A DNA stretch of 64,000 nt. It comes from Branchipolynoe longqiensis (lineage: Eukaryota; Annelida; Polychaeta; Phyllodocida; Polynoidae). The position numbers and the translations under genes were made by a program. This document shows, piece after piece, positions 62,520 to 64,000 of this stretch. Position 1 is the stretch's first letter, and the number at the start of each line of letters is the position of its first letter. The notes under the pieces are model-generated. The model worked only from the letters and a program-made list of their open reading frames with translations. It was not told the origin of the DNA and did no database searches. The DNA lies in the NCBI GenBank assembly GCA_030323885.1, contig CM059188.1, positions 114,851,430 to 114,915,429 of the forward strand, read 5' to 3'.

Positions 62520-63405
62520 GGCACCCCACACCATATATCTGTACGCGCCCTCGCCCTCGCCCTCGCCCTTGCCCTTGCCCTCACCCTCACCCTCACACCC
62601 ACCCCACCCCATCATCCTCACCCTCACACTCACACTCAGCCCTCACCCTCACCCCCACCCCCTCACACTCACACTCAGCCCTCACCCTCACCCCCACCCC
62701 ACCCCCACCCCTCACCCTCACACTCACTCAGCCCTCACCCCCCACCCCCACCCCCTCACACTCACCCTCACACTCACACTCAGCCCTCCACCTCACTCCC
62801 CACCCCCACCCCCACCCTCACGCTCACCCTCACACCCACACCCACCCCCACCCCCACCCCCTCATCCTCACCCTCACACTCATACTCACAATCAGCTCTC
62901 ACCCTCACACTCACACTCCACTCAGCCCTCACCCCCACCCCCACCCTCACCCCCACCCTCACCCTCGCCCCCACCCCCACCCCCACCCCCACCCCACCCC
63001 CCCCTCATCCTTACCCTCACCCTCACACTCATACTCACACTCAGCCCTCACCCTCACCCCCACGCCCACCCTAGCCCTCGCCCTCACCCTCACTCTCACC
63101 CTCAACCTCACCCTCACACTCACACTCAGCCCTCACCCTCACCCTCATCCCCACCCACACCCCTACCCTCACCCCACCCTCACCCTCACTCTCACCCTCA
63201 TCCTCACCACCATCACCATCATCCTCATCCTCATCCACCCCCACCCCCTCATCCTCACCCTCACCCTCACTCTCACCCTCACCCTCCCCACCCTCACCCT
63301 CACCCTCACCACCCTCACCATCATCCTCATCCACACCCACATCCTCATCCTCACCCTCACCCTCTCCCTCACCCACACCCCCGATCCCCACCCTCACACT
63401 CACCC
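62520..63405. repeat. CCCTCA/CCCTCAC hexamer-like tract (TGAGGG on the minus strand)
   Basis: About 890 bases of degenerate CCCTCA, CCCCCA and CACTCA words, with almost no G on the plus strand. The minus strand is G-rich with GGG runs every six or so bases, so four-stranded structures are possible. The long Pro/His/Ser ORFs across it are translations of the repeat. TGAGGG is a known variant of telomeric TTAGGG, but no TTAGGG run is present. Confidence 0.9.
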
Positions 63406-63637
63406 TCAATGACTTACAAAATTGATACTTGTCCCTACCTGTGCGAGAGCCCTGCATTACAAGGATAGGGCGAGGACTGATTACCTCAGTATCAGGATAA
63501 TGGAACTGAGTTGGAAATCTCACAGAGGTGGGGAAGCACTATGACGTCATGATAAGTGCGAACTGTCACAAGTCGATACCAATATTGATATAACCTTAGA
63601 TGTTGCCAGGATGTAAAACTCCCAACAAACATCTACC
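63406..63637 (+). repeat. SINE-1 copy s
   Basis: Starts in the spacer (ATGACTTACAAAATTGATAC) at the end of the CCCTCA tract and runs to GGATGTAAAACTCCC. It is more diverged than most copies. Confidence 0.75.
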
Positions 63638-63699
63638 TAGAATTCTGTTCATATCGCATATTGGAGAAACACTCAGTCGTTATAGCCCATTGTCGACAC

Positions 63700-64000
63700 A
63701 TTAGCTGGTTGGTTGTTGGAGTTTTACATCCTGCCAACATCAAAGGTCATATTAGGACGGGGACCGACTTGTGACAGCGTCCACTCATGGCGACTTTATA
63801 GTGCTGCTCCACTGGGAAATCTGGCCATCAGTACTGTGACCTGATATCCCACCCAGTCACATTATCATGACACTGACCCAACCGGTCTTTGCCCTATCCT
63901 AATAATGCCGAGAGCCTGGCTAGGAAGCGACAAGTATAAATTTTTAAGTCATTGGTTTGACTCGACCAGGGTTTGAACCGTCAAGTTAGGAAGCGAAAAG
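63700..64000 (-). repeat. SINE-1 copy t, at the window edge
   Basis: Minus-strand copy from reversed tail (TTGGTTGTTGGAGTTTTACATC) towards the head. It reaches GACTCGACCAGGGTTTGAACC before the window ends. With copy s it forms an inverted pair. Confidence 0.78.

Noticed and set aside
62358..63468. Long Pro/His/Ser and Gly/Val/Arg ORFs on both strands
   Set aside because: They are translations of the CCCTCA-type simple repeat; all frames are open because the repeat lacks stop words.

Overview
This is eukaryotic, almost certainly animal, DNA. The genes that can be seen carry GT-AG introns, the spacers are AT-rich, and most of the window is layered transposable-element sequence. A tRNA-derived SINE (called SINE-2 here) closely resembles, from memory, a repeat common in gastropods and other molluscs, so a mollusc is the best guess; no search was run. 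There are no bacterial operons and no CRISPR array. A run of exactly 500 N at 51453-51952 is a scaffold gap.

Layout. 1-9150: a short-period satellite, a clean elongator tRNA-Met gene, many SINE-1 and SINE-2 copies nested in each other, and TAA/TTA-flanked MITEs. 10287-14047: direct repeats, then a two-exon DUF7869-like gene with two premature stops. 14946-16662: three different short inverted-repeat elements. 17540-24190: an inverted pair of ~630 bp repeats, a GC-rich minisatellite, a long foldback element, and a broken DIRS-like retrotransposon. 24264-28195: a three-exon HARBI1-like transposase with one TGA, and a convergent second ORF split by a MITE with TAA ends. 29980-32859: MITEs inside MITEs. 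36020-50048: a near-complete DIRS-like element (gag, RT-RNase H, tyrosine recombinase) next to a second, older DIRS copy that has been hit by a LINE, a Ty3/Gypsy element and a SINE. 51191-64000: foldback MITEs, AT microsatellites, I-like LINE pieces with RNase H, SINEs, and an ~890 bp CCCTCA-type tract.

How the parts relate. No intact host protein-coding gene can be defended; two exon-like ORFs (33290-33472 and 55271-55460) are weak candidates. The main content is a readable insertion history. Target-site duplications date SINE-2 after SINE-1, SINE-1 after DIRS, and the MITE-A family after both SINE-1 and the Harbinger-neighbour ORF. MITE-A elements have 3-bp TAA/TTA duplications, as expected for PIF/Harbinger, and a Harbinger-type transposase gene lies in the same window. 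The only long intact transposon polyprotein is that of the Gypsy element. The DIRS pol and gag ORFs are also open, but its recombinase has one stop.
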